From Siphonobacter sp. SORGH_AS_0500 (GTDB lineage: Bacteria > Bacteroidota > Bacteroidia > Cytophagales > Spirosomataceae), in NCBI RefSeq assembly GCF_002838835.1, contig NZ_NHPP01000001.1:186001-250000 (forward strand): a DNA stretch of 64,000 nt, written 5' to 3'. Made by a program: the position numbers and the translations under genes. Positions within the stretch are counted from its first letter, which is position 1; each line of letters begins with the position of its first letter. Shown here in pieces: positions 17,288 through 24,430 of the stretch. The notes below the pieces were generated by a model. The model was not told where the DNA came from. It ran no database searches and worked only from the letters and a program-made list of their open reading frames with translations.

Positions 17288-18229
17288 ATGGCTTCCAATC
17301 CGGTAAAAATTTTCTCAGGCAGTTCTAGTCAGTATTTAGCCCAAAAAATTGCTCGTTTTTACGGCAAAGATTTGGGAACCGTTACCGTTCAGCGTTTTGC
17401 CGACGGTGAAATGTCACCCAGCTTTGATGAGTCCATCCGCGGCTGTGACGTGTTTCTTATCCAGAGCACGTTTACTCCAGCTGAAAACCTGATGGAATTA
17501 TTATTGATGATTGACGCCGCTCGTCGGGCTTCGGCTCACTATGTGACGGTTGTGATTCCTTATTTCGGGTATTCCCGCCAGGATCGTAAAGATAAACCTC
17601 GCGTTTCTATCGGTTCCAAACTGGTAGCCAATCTGTTAACGGCAGCAGGTGCTGACCGCTTAATTACGATGGATTTACACGCAGGTCAGATTCAGGGTTT
17701 CTTTGATTTTCCAGTGGACCATCTGGAAGGAGCTTCAATTTTCGTTCCTTACATCCGCTCGAAAAATCTGGATAACCTGGTGTTTGCTTCTCCTGACGTT
17801 GGAGGCGTAGCCCGGACGCGAAAATTCGCGAGTTTCTTCCCCGGTTCCAACCTGGTAATCGTGGATAAATTCCGCAAGAAAGCAAATGAAATCGCCTCCA
17901 TGCAATTGATTGGAGACGTAACCGATGCCAACGTTATTCTGGTCGATGACTTGCTGGATACGGGTGGTACCATTTGCAAAGCAGCCCAGTTGTTGCTTGA
18001 TAAAGGAGCAAAATCAGTTCGAGCGATCTGTTCTCACCCCGTGATGTCCGGAAAAGCTCACGAAAATATTCTCAATTCCGCACTGGAAGAGTTGATCGTT
18101 TCTGATACCATTCCTCAGAAACAGGAAAATCCAAAAGTAACGGTATTGTCCGTAGCCGAGCTATTTGCAAAAGCTATTGGTCGCATTCGTGATTACGAAT
18201 CAATCAGTTCCCTTTTTATTAATTACTAA
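17288..18229 (+). CDS. prs: Ribose-phosphate pyrophosphokinase
   Basis: PRPP synthase of 313 residues: ribose-5-phosphate plus ATP gives PRPP and AMP, feeding purine, pyrimidine, His, Trp and NAD synthesis. It begins with KIFSGSSSQYLAQKIA and has the PRPP-binding loop VILVDDLLDTGGT near residue 220, and the ATP-binding SRQDRKDKPR. The length is that of the class I enzyme. Cytosolic hexamer in the family. The ribosomal L25 gene follows after 44 bp without a terminator, so the two form an operon, as in many bacteria. Confidence 0.97.
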   Translation: MASNPVKIFSGSSSQYLAQKIARFYGKDLGTVTVQRFADGEMSPSFDESIRGCDVFLIQSTFTPAENLMELLLMIDAARRASAHYVTVVIPYFGYSRQDRKDKPRVSIGSKLVANLLTAAGADRLITMDLHAGQIQGFFDFPVDHLEGASIFVPYIRSKNLDNLVFASPDVGGVARTRKFASFFPGSNLVIVDKFRKKANEIASMQLIGDVTDANVILVDDLLDTGGTICKAAQLLLDKGAKSVRAICSHPVMSGKAHENILNSALEELIVSDTIPQKQENPKVTVLSVAELFAKAIGRIRDYESISSLFINY

Positions 18230-18273
18230 TCATGTTTTAAGTCTCTGACTTGAAACGCTTATTACCAAATCAA

Positions 18274-18828
18274 ATGAAAAAACTCGAGATTGTAGGGTTT
18301 AAAAGAGCGAATCTCGGCAAGAAAGGATCTAAAGATCTTCGTGCCGAGGGTTACACTCCATCGGTAGTTTACGGCGGTGGCGAGCAATTACACTTCTATG
18401 CTCCTACCATTTTATTCCGTGATCTTCTGTTCACTCCAGAAGCTTACGAAGTAACGTTAAACATCGAAGGTGAGATCCGTAAAGCTATTCTTCAGGATAC
18501 TCAATTTCACCCTGTAAACGATTCATTATTACACGCTGACTTTCTGGAAATCACAGATAAGCCTATTAAAGTGAACGTTCCCGTGAAATTCGTAGGTAAC
18601 TCTCCTGGGGTTATCAAAGGGGGTAAACTGGTTCAGAAATTACGTAAAGTAACTTTACGTGGTTTAGCTGACAACATTCCTGATTTCGTAGAAGTTAGCA
18701 TCGAAGGTCTGGATCTGGGTAAATCTGTTCGTGTAAGCGACATCAAAGTTGAGAACGTTGAAATCTTAAACGCTCTGAGCTTACCTGTTGGTACGATCGA
18801 TATCCCACGTTCACTTCGTGGCAAATAG
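18274..18828 (+). CDS. rplY: 50S ribosomal protein L25 (Ctc form)
   Basis: Protein of 184 residues of the long L25/general stress protein Ctc type, binding 5S rRNA. The N-terminal L25 domain (MKKLEIVGFKRANLGKKGSK...YTPSVVYGGGEQ) is followed by the C-terminal TL5 beta domain (KPIKVNVPVKFVGNSPGVIKGGKL...SLPVGTIDIPRSLRGK). I choose ATG 18274 over the TTG at 18250, since the family begins at this Met. It follows prs in the same operon and ends at a terminator. Confidence 0.93.
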   Translation: MKKLEIVGFKRANLGKKGSKDLRAEGYTPSVVYGGGEQLHFYAPTILFRDLLFTPEAYEVTLNIEGEIRKAILQDTQFHPVNDSLLHADFLEITDKPIKVNVPVKFVGNSPGVIKGGKLVQKLRKVTLRGLADNIPDFVEVSIEGLDLGKSVRVSDIKVENVEILNALSLPVGTIDIPRSLRGK

Positions 18829-18846
18829 TTCTTGCTATTACGATAG

Positions 18847-18876
18847 AAAGCCTGGCCTTCCGGTCAGGCTTTTTTT
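18847..18876 (+). terminator. prs-rplY operon terminator
   Basis: AAAGCCTGGCC (18847-18857) pairs with GGTCAGGCTTT (18862-18872) around a TTCC loop, with one G-T pair, followed by a T-run. Confidence 0.88.
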
Positions 18877-18950
18877 GTGGCTATATTTCTATGTCGGATT
18901 TAGGTGTACCTTTACGAATCTTCTGTTTTTCCCGTAAACCTCCATCAATA

Positions 18951-20822
18951 ATGAAAGAGATTCGTTACTTACTGCTTTTTTTAGTACCGCTTTTTACCCA
19001 GGCACAAAACGCTGACTCCACCTGGTTTCGAAACAATTACACCAAGCTAGAACAATACATTCCGATGAGGGATGGCACGAAGCTCTTCACTTCCATTTAC
19101 CTACCCAAAGACAAATCAGAGAAACACCCCATTCTGATGACCCGGACGCCCTACTCTTGTGCTCCGTACGGCTCAGATGTATACCGTCCTTTTTACGTTA
19201 ATCATTATAAGACCTATCTGAAGGAAGGTTACATCATGGTGATTCAGGACGTTCGCGGTCGCTGGATGAGTGAAGGTGTATTTGAAGATATTCGTCCGTA
19301 TAACCCCGCAAAGAAGGGAAAATCAGACGTTGACGAAGCCAGTGACACCTACGATACCATTGACTGGATGGTGAAAAATCTGCCGGATAACAATGGCAAG
19401 GTTGGCGTATTTGGTATCTCCTACCCCGGCTTTTATTCGACCATGGCAGCTCTTAGTAACCACCCTGCTCTGAAAGCGGCTAGTCCGCAAGCTCCGGTAA
19501 CGGATTGGTTTCTGGGTGATGATTTTCACCACAACGGGGCATTTATGCTGATGGATGCCTTCAATTTCTACGTGGCTCGCGGATTTGGTGCTCCGCGTCC
19601 GAAACCTACTACGGTTGGTCCCAGAGGATTTGCCTTACCAACCAAAGACAGCTACGACTTTTTTCTGAGAACAGGAGCTCTGCCCAACTTCACAAAAATG
19701 GCGGGTGACAGCGTTCGTTTCTGGAATGACCTGATGACACATCCTAACATGACGAAGTGGTGGACAGATCGTAACGTACGGAATTTTGTGGGTAACATCT
19801 CGCCAAACATCGCGACGCTGGTAGTGGGTGGTCTATTTGATGCGGAAGACTGCTTCGGTGCCTGGACCACGTACAGTGCTATTGAAAGCAAGGCAAAAAA
19901 TAATAATAAAATCATCATGGGTCCCTGGTTCCACGGTCAATGGGCGGGTCGTGGTAGCGATGGCTCTTCGCTGGGTAATGTACAGTTCGGCAGCCCCACA
20001 AGTACGTATTACGCTGAAAACGTAGAGATTCCTTTCTTTAACTATTACCTCAAAGGCAAGGGTTCGGTTGATAAACTGAACGAAGCAACGATCTTCTTTA
20101 CGGGTGAAAATCAGTGGAAGACTTTCGAAACCTGGCCTCCTAAAGCCGTTACTGAAACGCCCCTTTACTTACAGTCGAATGGCGGCTTAAGCTTTAGCAA
20201 ACCTCAGAGCACGAAAGAATTTACAGAGTATGTAAGTGATCCCGCAAAACCCGTTCCTTACGCCGAAGGGGTAAAAACGGCCCGTACACGTGAGTACATG
20301 ACTGACGATCAGCGTTTTGCAGCCATTCGTCCCGATGTTTTAGTTTTTGAAACGGAAGTTCTCACCGACGATGTGACGCTCTCAGGAACCTTAACGGCTG
20401 ATTTGCAGGTAAGTCTCAGCTCTACTGACGCCGATTTTGTAGTAAAATTGATTGACGTCTTCCCTGATGACTTTGAATACAGCGAGTCGGATTCATACAT
20501 TATGAACGGCTATCAGATGCTGGTTCGGGGTGAGATCATGCGAGGCCGTTTCCGCAAGAGTTTCGAAAAGCCAGAAGCTTTCGTTCCGAACCAAGTAACG
20601 CAGGTGAAGTACGATCTGCCTGATGTGGCTCATACCTTCAAAAAAGGCCACAAAATTATGGTACAGATTCAAAGTAGTTGGTTCCCCTTAGCGGATCGTA
20701 ATCCTCAGAAATTTGTAGATATTTATCAGGCAAAAGACTCTGATTTCCAAAAAGCGAATATCAAAGTATTCCATAATGCTTCAGCCGCCAGTAAAATTCT
20801 TTTACCCGTGTTGAAGAAGTAA
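18951..20822 (+). CDS. CocE/NonD family (X-Pro dipeptidyl-peptidase S15-like) secreted hydrolase
   Basis: Serine hydrolase of 623 residues, exported by a signal peptide (MKEIRYLLLFLVPLFTQAQ). The N-terminal alpha/beta domain carries the RDGTKL entry strand and the nucleophile motif GISYPG; it then has the helical cap and a C-terminal jelly-roll that starts around FETEVLTDDVTLSG. Members are alpha-amino acid ester hydrolases, cocaine esterase, glutaryl acylases and X-Pro peptidases, so the substrate is open. I start at 18951 because the upstream ATG at 18891 would put 20 unrelated residues before the signal peptide; a TACCTTTA at 18907-18914 could be the -7 box between them. Confidence 0.9.
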   Translation: MKEIRYLLLFLVPLFTQAQNADSTWFRNNYTKLEQYIPMRDGTKLFTSIYLPKDKSEKHPILMTRTPYSCAPYGSDVYRPFYVNHYKTYLKEGYIMVIQDVRGRWMSEGVFEDIRPYNPAKKGKSDVDEASDTYDTIDWMVKNLPDNNGKVGVFGISYPGFYSTMAALSNHPALKAASPQAPVTDWFLGDDFHHNGAFMLMDAFNFYVARGFGAPRPKPTTVGPRGFALPTKDSYDFFLRTGALPNFTKMAGDSVRFWNDLMTHPNMTKWWTDRNVRNFVGNISPNIATLVVGGLFDAEDCFGAWTTYSAIESKAKNNNKIIMGPWFHGQWAGRGSDGSSLGNVQFGSPTSTYYAENVEIPFFNYYLKGKGSVDKLNEATIFFTGENQWKTFETWPPKAVTETPLYLQSNGGLSFSKPQSTKEFTEYVSDPAKPVPYAEGVKTARTREYMTDDQRFAAIRPDVLVFETEVLTDDVTLSGTLTADLQVSLSSTDADFVVKLIDVFPDDFEYSESDSYIMNGYQMLVRGEIMRGRFRKSFEKPEAFVPNQVTQVKYDLPDVAHTFKKGHKIMVQIQSSWFPLADRNPQKFVDIYQAKDSDFQKANIKVFHNASAASKILLPVLKK

Positions 20823-20840
20823 TTTACGCTCGGCTATGAC

Positions 20841-20878
20841 AAATAAAAAGGCAGCCCTAATGGTCTGCCTTTTTATTT
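20841..20878. terminator. Terminator after CocE-type hydrolase
   Basis: A perfect 14-bp stem (20841-20854 with 20865-20878) with a 10-nt loop and flanking A and T runs. Its GGCAG...CTGCC core and the sequence beyond resemble the terminator at 24283-24310. Confidence 0.87.
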
Positions 20879-20918
20879 GAATGCAATTTATAATCAGTTA
20901 AGATGAACAGCAATCTGG

Positions 20919-20971
20919 GATTATAAATCCCTTACAGATAGCTTTCGGATTGCAAATCCGAAAAAGCGGAG
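20919..20971 (+). repeat. 53-bp dispersed repeat, copy 1 (left edge of islet)
   Basis: Matches 24343-24395 at 50 of 53 positions. It holds two small inverted repeats, GGATT/AATCC-type at the start and CTTTCGGATT-GCA-AATCCGAAA in the middle. It has no coding potential. The two copies bracket 3.4 kb containing AT-rich orphan genes. Confidence 0.8.
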
Positions 20972-21048
20972 AGTATTCTGAATTTGGGAACACTACAAAA
21001 TACCCATATGTTTAATCCTTGGATTCAAAGTTTAAAAAAAATACTGTA

Positions 21049-21549
21049 ATGTTTGATTTTAACAAATTTTATAAAGGATTATTAAGTAGAACCAACTATT
21101 TTAATAATTATTGGGGACAATTTCCAGAAGGGATGTTAGTTCGATTCAAAGAGCAAACACTTTCTTTATTGAAAGAAAATGTAGCAAATAAAGATAAAAA
21201 GGGTTTAGCTTGTACAGTTGCTGTGCTTTGTTGGGATGGGGCAGATGAAGACTATACAGATATTTTACTTCATCTTTTGGATGAGAAATGGCATATTTCT
21301 GAAGAAGACATTGTTAGTGTACTTGAGTTTATTAAAGATCCTAAAAGTGTAGATAAATTATATGAAGTTGCAGTTGATGTTCCTGATTATGATGAAATGC
21401 GTGCATTAGCTAAAAAATGTATTTACGCTTTAGGGGCAGTTAATACCCCTGAAGCAATACAGAAATTAAAGCTGCTAGAAGAATCTGATGATCTAATTAT
21501 AAAAGAGAATGCAACTTTTCAACTTGAGCAGTGTCTTAAAAATAATTAA
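21049..21549 (+). CDS. HEAT-repeat-like small protein, uncharacterised
   Basis: Cytosolic, acidic protein of 166 residues. Alternating helices such as VADVPDYDEMRALAKKCIYALGAVNT-type segments near the C-terminus (an LGAVNTPEAIQKL turn) look like one or two HEAT/PBS-lyase repeats; the N-terminal part (FNKFYKGLLSRTNYFNNYWG) is not recognised. I start at ATG 21049 rather than TTG 21019. The gene is much more AT-rich than the surrounding genome, as are its two neighbours, which suggests recent acquisition. Proteins of this kind are frequent as immunity or accessory factors in toxin loci, but no toxin is here, so function is not assigned. Confidence 0.7.
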   Translation: MFDFNKFYKGLLSRTNYFNNYWGQFPEGMLVRFKEQTLSLLKENVANKDKKGLACTVAVLCWDGADEDYTDILLHLLDEKWHISEEDIVSVLEFIKDPKSVDKLYEVAVDVPDYDEMRALAKKCIYALGAVNTPEAIQKLKLLEESDDLIIKENATFQLEQCLKNN

Positions 21550-21575
21550 TTTACATTATTTTTTGTAGCAAATTA

Positions 21576-21595
21576 GAAAGAGCGGAGACCTAAGA
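21576..21595 (+). repeat. Partial third copy of the 53-bp repeat tail
   Basis: GAAAGAGCGGAG (21576-21587) is identical to the end of the 24343-24395 copy and is followed by CTAAG, as that copy is. It sits between two orphan genes, which suggests that the islet was assembled from units each carrying this tail. Confidence 0.45.
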
Positions 21596-21610
21596 TAAAT
21601 TATTATAGCA

Positions 21611-22030
21611 ATGGAACAATTTAGAAAGGATTTGTTTTTTAAGGAATATGGCTACCATATATCTCTTCAGCCCATATCTACCCATGAAAAATTATTCTTA
21701 GAGGATTTTTTTAGAAATCAATACGGTATGAATTCAAATAATAGTCTTTTTAAAGATCTAGTAGATAGATTATTCAACAAAAGAAAATATGGTGGCATTA
21801 ATACTTCTGCTGAATTAGAAGCTGTTTTAAAAGATTTAGCGTTACTAAAAGATACAGAGGTATTCGTTATCTGGAATTACCCCAACGAAATAGATAAATT
21901 TGCTTTAGCTTATCTGTTACAATACTGGGAAGACATTTGGTTTAGTGTTTCCGATGAAGCCATCGGCATGTTCTTTCCTATGAAAAGTAGGATGATTGTA
22001 ATCACTCACTATGATGTAGTTTATTATTAA
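21611..22030 (+). CDS. Uncharacterised small protein (immunity-like)
   Basis: Cytosolic protein of 139 residues that I do not recognise. It has an N-terminal helical part (ISTHEKLFLEDFFRNQYG), a middle region (NTSAELEAVLKDLALLKDTEVFVIWNYP) and a C-terminal beta part ending ...MIVITHYDVVYY. Size, AT-rich composition and the tandem setting with a HEAT-like protein resemble the immunity-gene arrays of Bacteroidota polymorphic toxin systems, but this is only a resemblance. It lies 61 bp after the HEAT-like gene on the same strand. Confidence 0.6.
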   Translation: MEQFRKDLFFKEYGYHISLQPISTHEKLFLEDFFRNQYGMNSNNSLFKDLVDRLFNKRKYGGINTSAELEAVLKDLALLKDTEVFVIWNYPNEIDKFALAYLLQYWEDIWFSVSDEAIGMFFPMKSRMIVITHYDVVYY

Positions 22031-22186
22031 TTTTCTACTTCGCTTGAAATAAGAAACAGCTTATAAACTATGATTTTTGTTTAGGATGCTCCACAAAAAA
22101 CAAAGTACTAATTCACAGTAAATGAATTCAAATTATATGCTTGTGGTTCGCCTGAAATTTAAGTTAAACTGTCAATAGTAGTAATT

Positions 22187-22834
22187 TTAATCTTTAAAAC
22201 TTTTACCTCCAACGCAAAGGTCAAAATTTATTCCTAAACCTAAATCACTCATTCTTTTTAATGCATTGGTATCAATATGCGGACCTCCAAGCATACTATT
22301 ACCATTATGCATCTCCATTGTGACTTGAATATATCCACCAGCATTTCTTACAAGATGCTTTGTCCCTTCCCTATCGCTTTCTAAAAAGTCTAAAAGCTTT
22401 TTCAGTTTGTCTTCAAACTCATCTGGTTCAGGGTTAGGTTCGAAAAAAATTGTACTTTCTTCCCAAAATCCAGTTCCCTTTTTATCTCCTTTATTTCTTC
22501 CATCCGTAGAGTCGAGAAACGTCATTGTAGCAAGTTCTTCTAAGTTGAATTTAGCAGAGTCTGCCCTAAAAGATACGCAATTGTGAGCTTCGGTCCCGAT
22601 GCTGATTATGTCATTCGTTACAATGTCGATATAAATGGCAAAGTAAAATCTTTCGTTAAATACAGGTAAATAAGCAATAATTAGTTCCCCTTTTTTCTCA
22701 CGGTCAATTCGATCAATTTTTAGATTACCGTCAATATAAATAGGGATATGAATTTCAAGATATTGCTCCGTTACTCCGAGCGTCTTCTCTTTAAATTCTT
22801 TTTCTATTAATTCTATTACTTGCTGATCAGTCAT
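22187..22834 (-). CDS. DUF4279-like protein
   Basis: Protein of 215 residues. The C-terminal 95 residues (from FEPNPEPDEFEDKLKKLLDF) follow the DUF4279 pattern: paired helices around a KLLDFLESDREG segment, then a beta strand (YIQVTMEMHNG), a HIDTNALKRMSDLGLGINFD helix and a final strand. The N-terminal 110 residues are unfamiliar and beta-rich. DUF4279 proteins are common in toxin-immunity neighbourhoods but have no proven role. It is convergent with the preceding small gene across a 156-bp AT-rich gap and shares its low GC. Confidence 0.6.
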   Translation of the reverse strand: MTDQQVIELIEKEFKEKTLGVTEQYLEIHIPIYIDGNLKIDRIDREKKGELIIAYLPVFNERFYFAIYIDIVTNDIISIGTEAHNCVSFRADSAKFNLEELATMTFLDSTDGRNKGDKKGTGFWEESTIFFEPNPEPDEFEDKLKKLLDFLESDREGTKHLVRNAGGYIQVTMEMHNGNSMLGGPHIDTNALKRMSDLGLGINFDLCVGGKSFKD

Positions 22835-22970
22835 ATTGTTACAGCTAATGTTTGGACATTGCTAGAGGCCTGTATTTTCAATACCATACCCTTACCTGTC
22901 CATTCCTGAGACCCAAGTGAAACATTACCTTATTACTCTTACCGACCTTTACTTGATAAGGTGCTTCATT

Positions 22971-23399
22971 TCACGTTAACTCATGCGAACGCCGGTCCTC
23001 TCTTAATTTATCCTGAAGCTCCATAATCGCCTTTTTTTTATTTTGCCTGATCCGTTCAAGCCAAGTCTTGGGGCCTCCGTCGGGGTTATATCTGGAACCC
23101 CAATCTAGAAACTCTACCATGGCTGGCACCAGCTCAATGCCTTTTTCCGTGATCAGATACAGGAATTTGGACGCATTTTTGGGCGACGTTACTTTGGAAA
23201 CAATCCCTTCTTCCAATAATAGGTTCAACTTCTCGGTAAGGACAGCTGAAGATATTTTCTCGTCCGAAGCCCGAAACTCCAGAAACGAATTCTTCCCGTT
23301 GAACATAATGTCCCTCAAGATCAGAAACATCCATTTATCACCAAAAATTTCAACCGAATAATTGATGGGACAAGTTGATCTTCTCTCGCTAGTTTTCAT
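22971..23399 (-). CDS. HxlR family transcriptional regulator
   Basis: Winged-helix regulator of 142 residues. The HxlR start CPINYSVEIFGDKWMFLILR, the recognition segment FLEFRASDEKISSAVLTEKLNLL and the wing region KYLITEKG-like FLYLITEKGIELVP are all present. The first Cys (Cys10) is the residue that senses electrophiles or thiol stress in several HxlR members such as HypR. It is divergent from an SDR oxidoreductase, and a perfect 10-bp inverted repeat lies between them, so it probably controls that gene and itself in response to reactive carbonyls or quinones. Confidence 0.93.
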   Translation of the reverse strand: MKTSERRSTCPINYSVEIFGDKWMFLILRDIMFNGKNSFLEFRASDEKISSAVLTEKLNLLLEEGIVSKVTSPKNASKFLYLITEKGIELVPAMVEFLDWGSRYNPDGGPKTWLERIRQNKKKAIMELQDKLREDRRSHELT

Positions 23400-23412
23400 T
23401 CTATTTTCATTA

Positions 23413-23439
23413 AAAGTAGTTTATTTTTCAAACTACTTT
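23413..23439. promoter_or_regulatory. Likely HxlR operator
   Basis: AAAGTAGTTT-N7-AAACTACTTT is a perfect inverted repeat midway between hxlR and the SDR gene. A second, looser pair (GTAGTTC at 23450-23456 and AAACTGC at 23464-23470) follows. The first copy covers the space just upstream of the SDR -7 box. Confidence 0.65.
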
Positions 23440-23442
23440 AGC

Positions 23443-23450
23443 TAGATTTG
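23443..23450 (+). promoter_or_regulatory. -7 element of SDR gene
   Basis: TAGATTTG is an exact TAnnTTTG match 40 bp before the SDR ATG. The position of a -33 box is taken up by the HxlR inverted repeat. Confidence 0.55.
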
Positions 23451-23490
23451 TAGTTCGGAAAACAAACTGCTAATATAGCTAAAATTAACT

Positions 23491-24234
23491 ATGGACTTTA
23501 CAGGTAAGAACGTCATTATTACTGGTGGTACTACGGGTATTGGATTCGCCACGGCAAAAGCATTCATCGAATCAGGGGCCAACGTGTGGATCACTGGGAG
23601 AAATGCTGAAAATCTCCAAAAAGCGAGTAACCAAATACAAAGCCCAAAACTGACCACTGTCGTGTCGGACACTTCCCAACTTGCAGGTATTGCGGCGTTG
23701 GAACAAGCGTTCGCAAAGACCGGAAACAAGCTGGATGTTCTCTTTCTGAATGCAGGAATCGGAGTTTTTGAACCCATTATAGAAGTTACCGAAGCAAATT
23801 TTGACTCTCAGTTTAACACAAATGTGAAAGGGCATTTTTTCACATTGCAACAATTCATTCCTCACTTGGCGGATGGTGCGTCCGTACTATTCACTTCATC
23901 AACTGCTGCTACTGCTGCCAACCTCGGAACCAGCATCTATTCCGCAACGAAGGGAGCACTGAATAAAATTGCTCAAATCGCAGCTAATGAGCTGGCTGAT
24001 AGAAAAATACGCGTTAACATCATCAGCCCGGGGCCCATTACCACACCAGGTCTGGCTACTGTCATCCCTTCGGAAGCACAAGGTATGCTGGCGGGTGCTA
24101 CCGCCTTGCAAAGGCTTGGAGACCCCGATGAAATTGCTAAAACAGTCCTGTTCCTGGCATCTGATGCAGCCAGCTTTATCACCGGAGCTGAGATTGTAGC
24201 GGATGGTGGTTATCTTACTTATGCATTAAAATAA
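23491..24234 (+). CDS. SDR family NAD(P)-dependent oxidoreductase
   Basis: Classical short-chain dehydrogenase of 247 residues. The cofactor motif GGTTGIGFATAKAF (TGxxxGIG type) lies near residue 12, NAG is at FLNAGIGVF, and the catalytic Ser-Tyr-Lys is in LFTSSTAAT...YSATKGAL. The end has the usual GAEIVADGGY. Substrate not predictable. It is divergent from an hxlR regulator with an operator-like repeat in between, so it is probably induced by a toxic aldehyde, quinone or related electrophile. GC content is normal for the window, unlike the AT-rich orphan genes beside it. Confidence 0.93.
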   Translation: MDFTGKNVIITGGTTGIGFATAKAFIESGANVWITGRNAENLQKASNQIQSPKLTTVVSDTSQLAGIAALEQAFAKTGNKLDVLFLNAGIGVFEPIIEVTEANFDSQFNTNVKGHFFTLQQFIPHLADGASVLFTSSTAATAANLGTSIYSATKGALNKIAQIAANELADRKIRVNIISPGPITTPGLATVIPSEAQGMLAGATALQRLGDPDEIAKTVLFLASDAASFITGAEIVADGGYLTYALK

Positions 24235-24282
24235 ACTGACATGTATTTTTCATGTCAGTCGAAGAAAGTGATTGTATCTAAA

Positions 24283-24310
24283 AGAAGGCAGATCCGATGG
24301 TCTGCCTTCT
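24283..24310. terminator. Bidirectional terminator between SDR and SusD genes
   Basis: AGAAGGCAGA (24283-24292) pairs with TCTGCCTTCT (24301-24310) around an 8-nt loop. It follows a smaller CTGACATG/CATGTCAG hairpin (24236-24258). The T-run is short on both strands. Confidence 0.7.
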
Positions 24311-24342
24311 CCTTTTAACTATGATTGATTTAAGTCAGCTCA

Positions 24343-24395
24343 GATTACAAATCCCTTACAGATGGCTTTCGGATTGCAAATCCGAAAGAGCGGAG
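24343..24395 (+). repeat. 53-bp dispersed repeat, copy 2 (right edge of islet)
   Basis: Matches 20919-20971 with three substitutions. Its central CTTTCGGATT-GCA-AATCCGAAAG hairpin is perfect. This copy is itself bracketed by TAAGTCAGCTCA (24331-24342) and CTAAGTCAGCTCA (24401-24413), which look like direct repeats of an inserted unit. Confidence 0.8.
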
Positions 24396-24430
24396 TTGAT
24401 CTAAGTCAGCTCAAAATTCGTTTCTATCCA

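Noticed and set aside
20919..20971. A tRNA or attachment site at the 53-bp repeat
   Set aside because: No cloverleaf or T-loop motif, and no integrase between or beside the copies.
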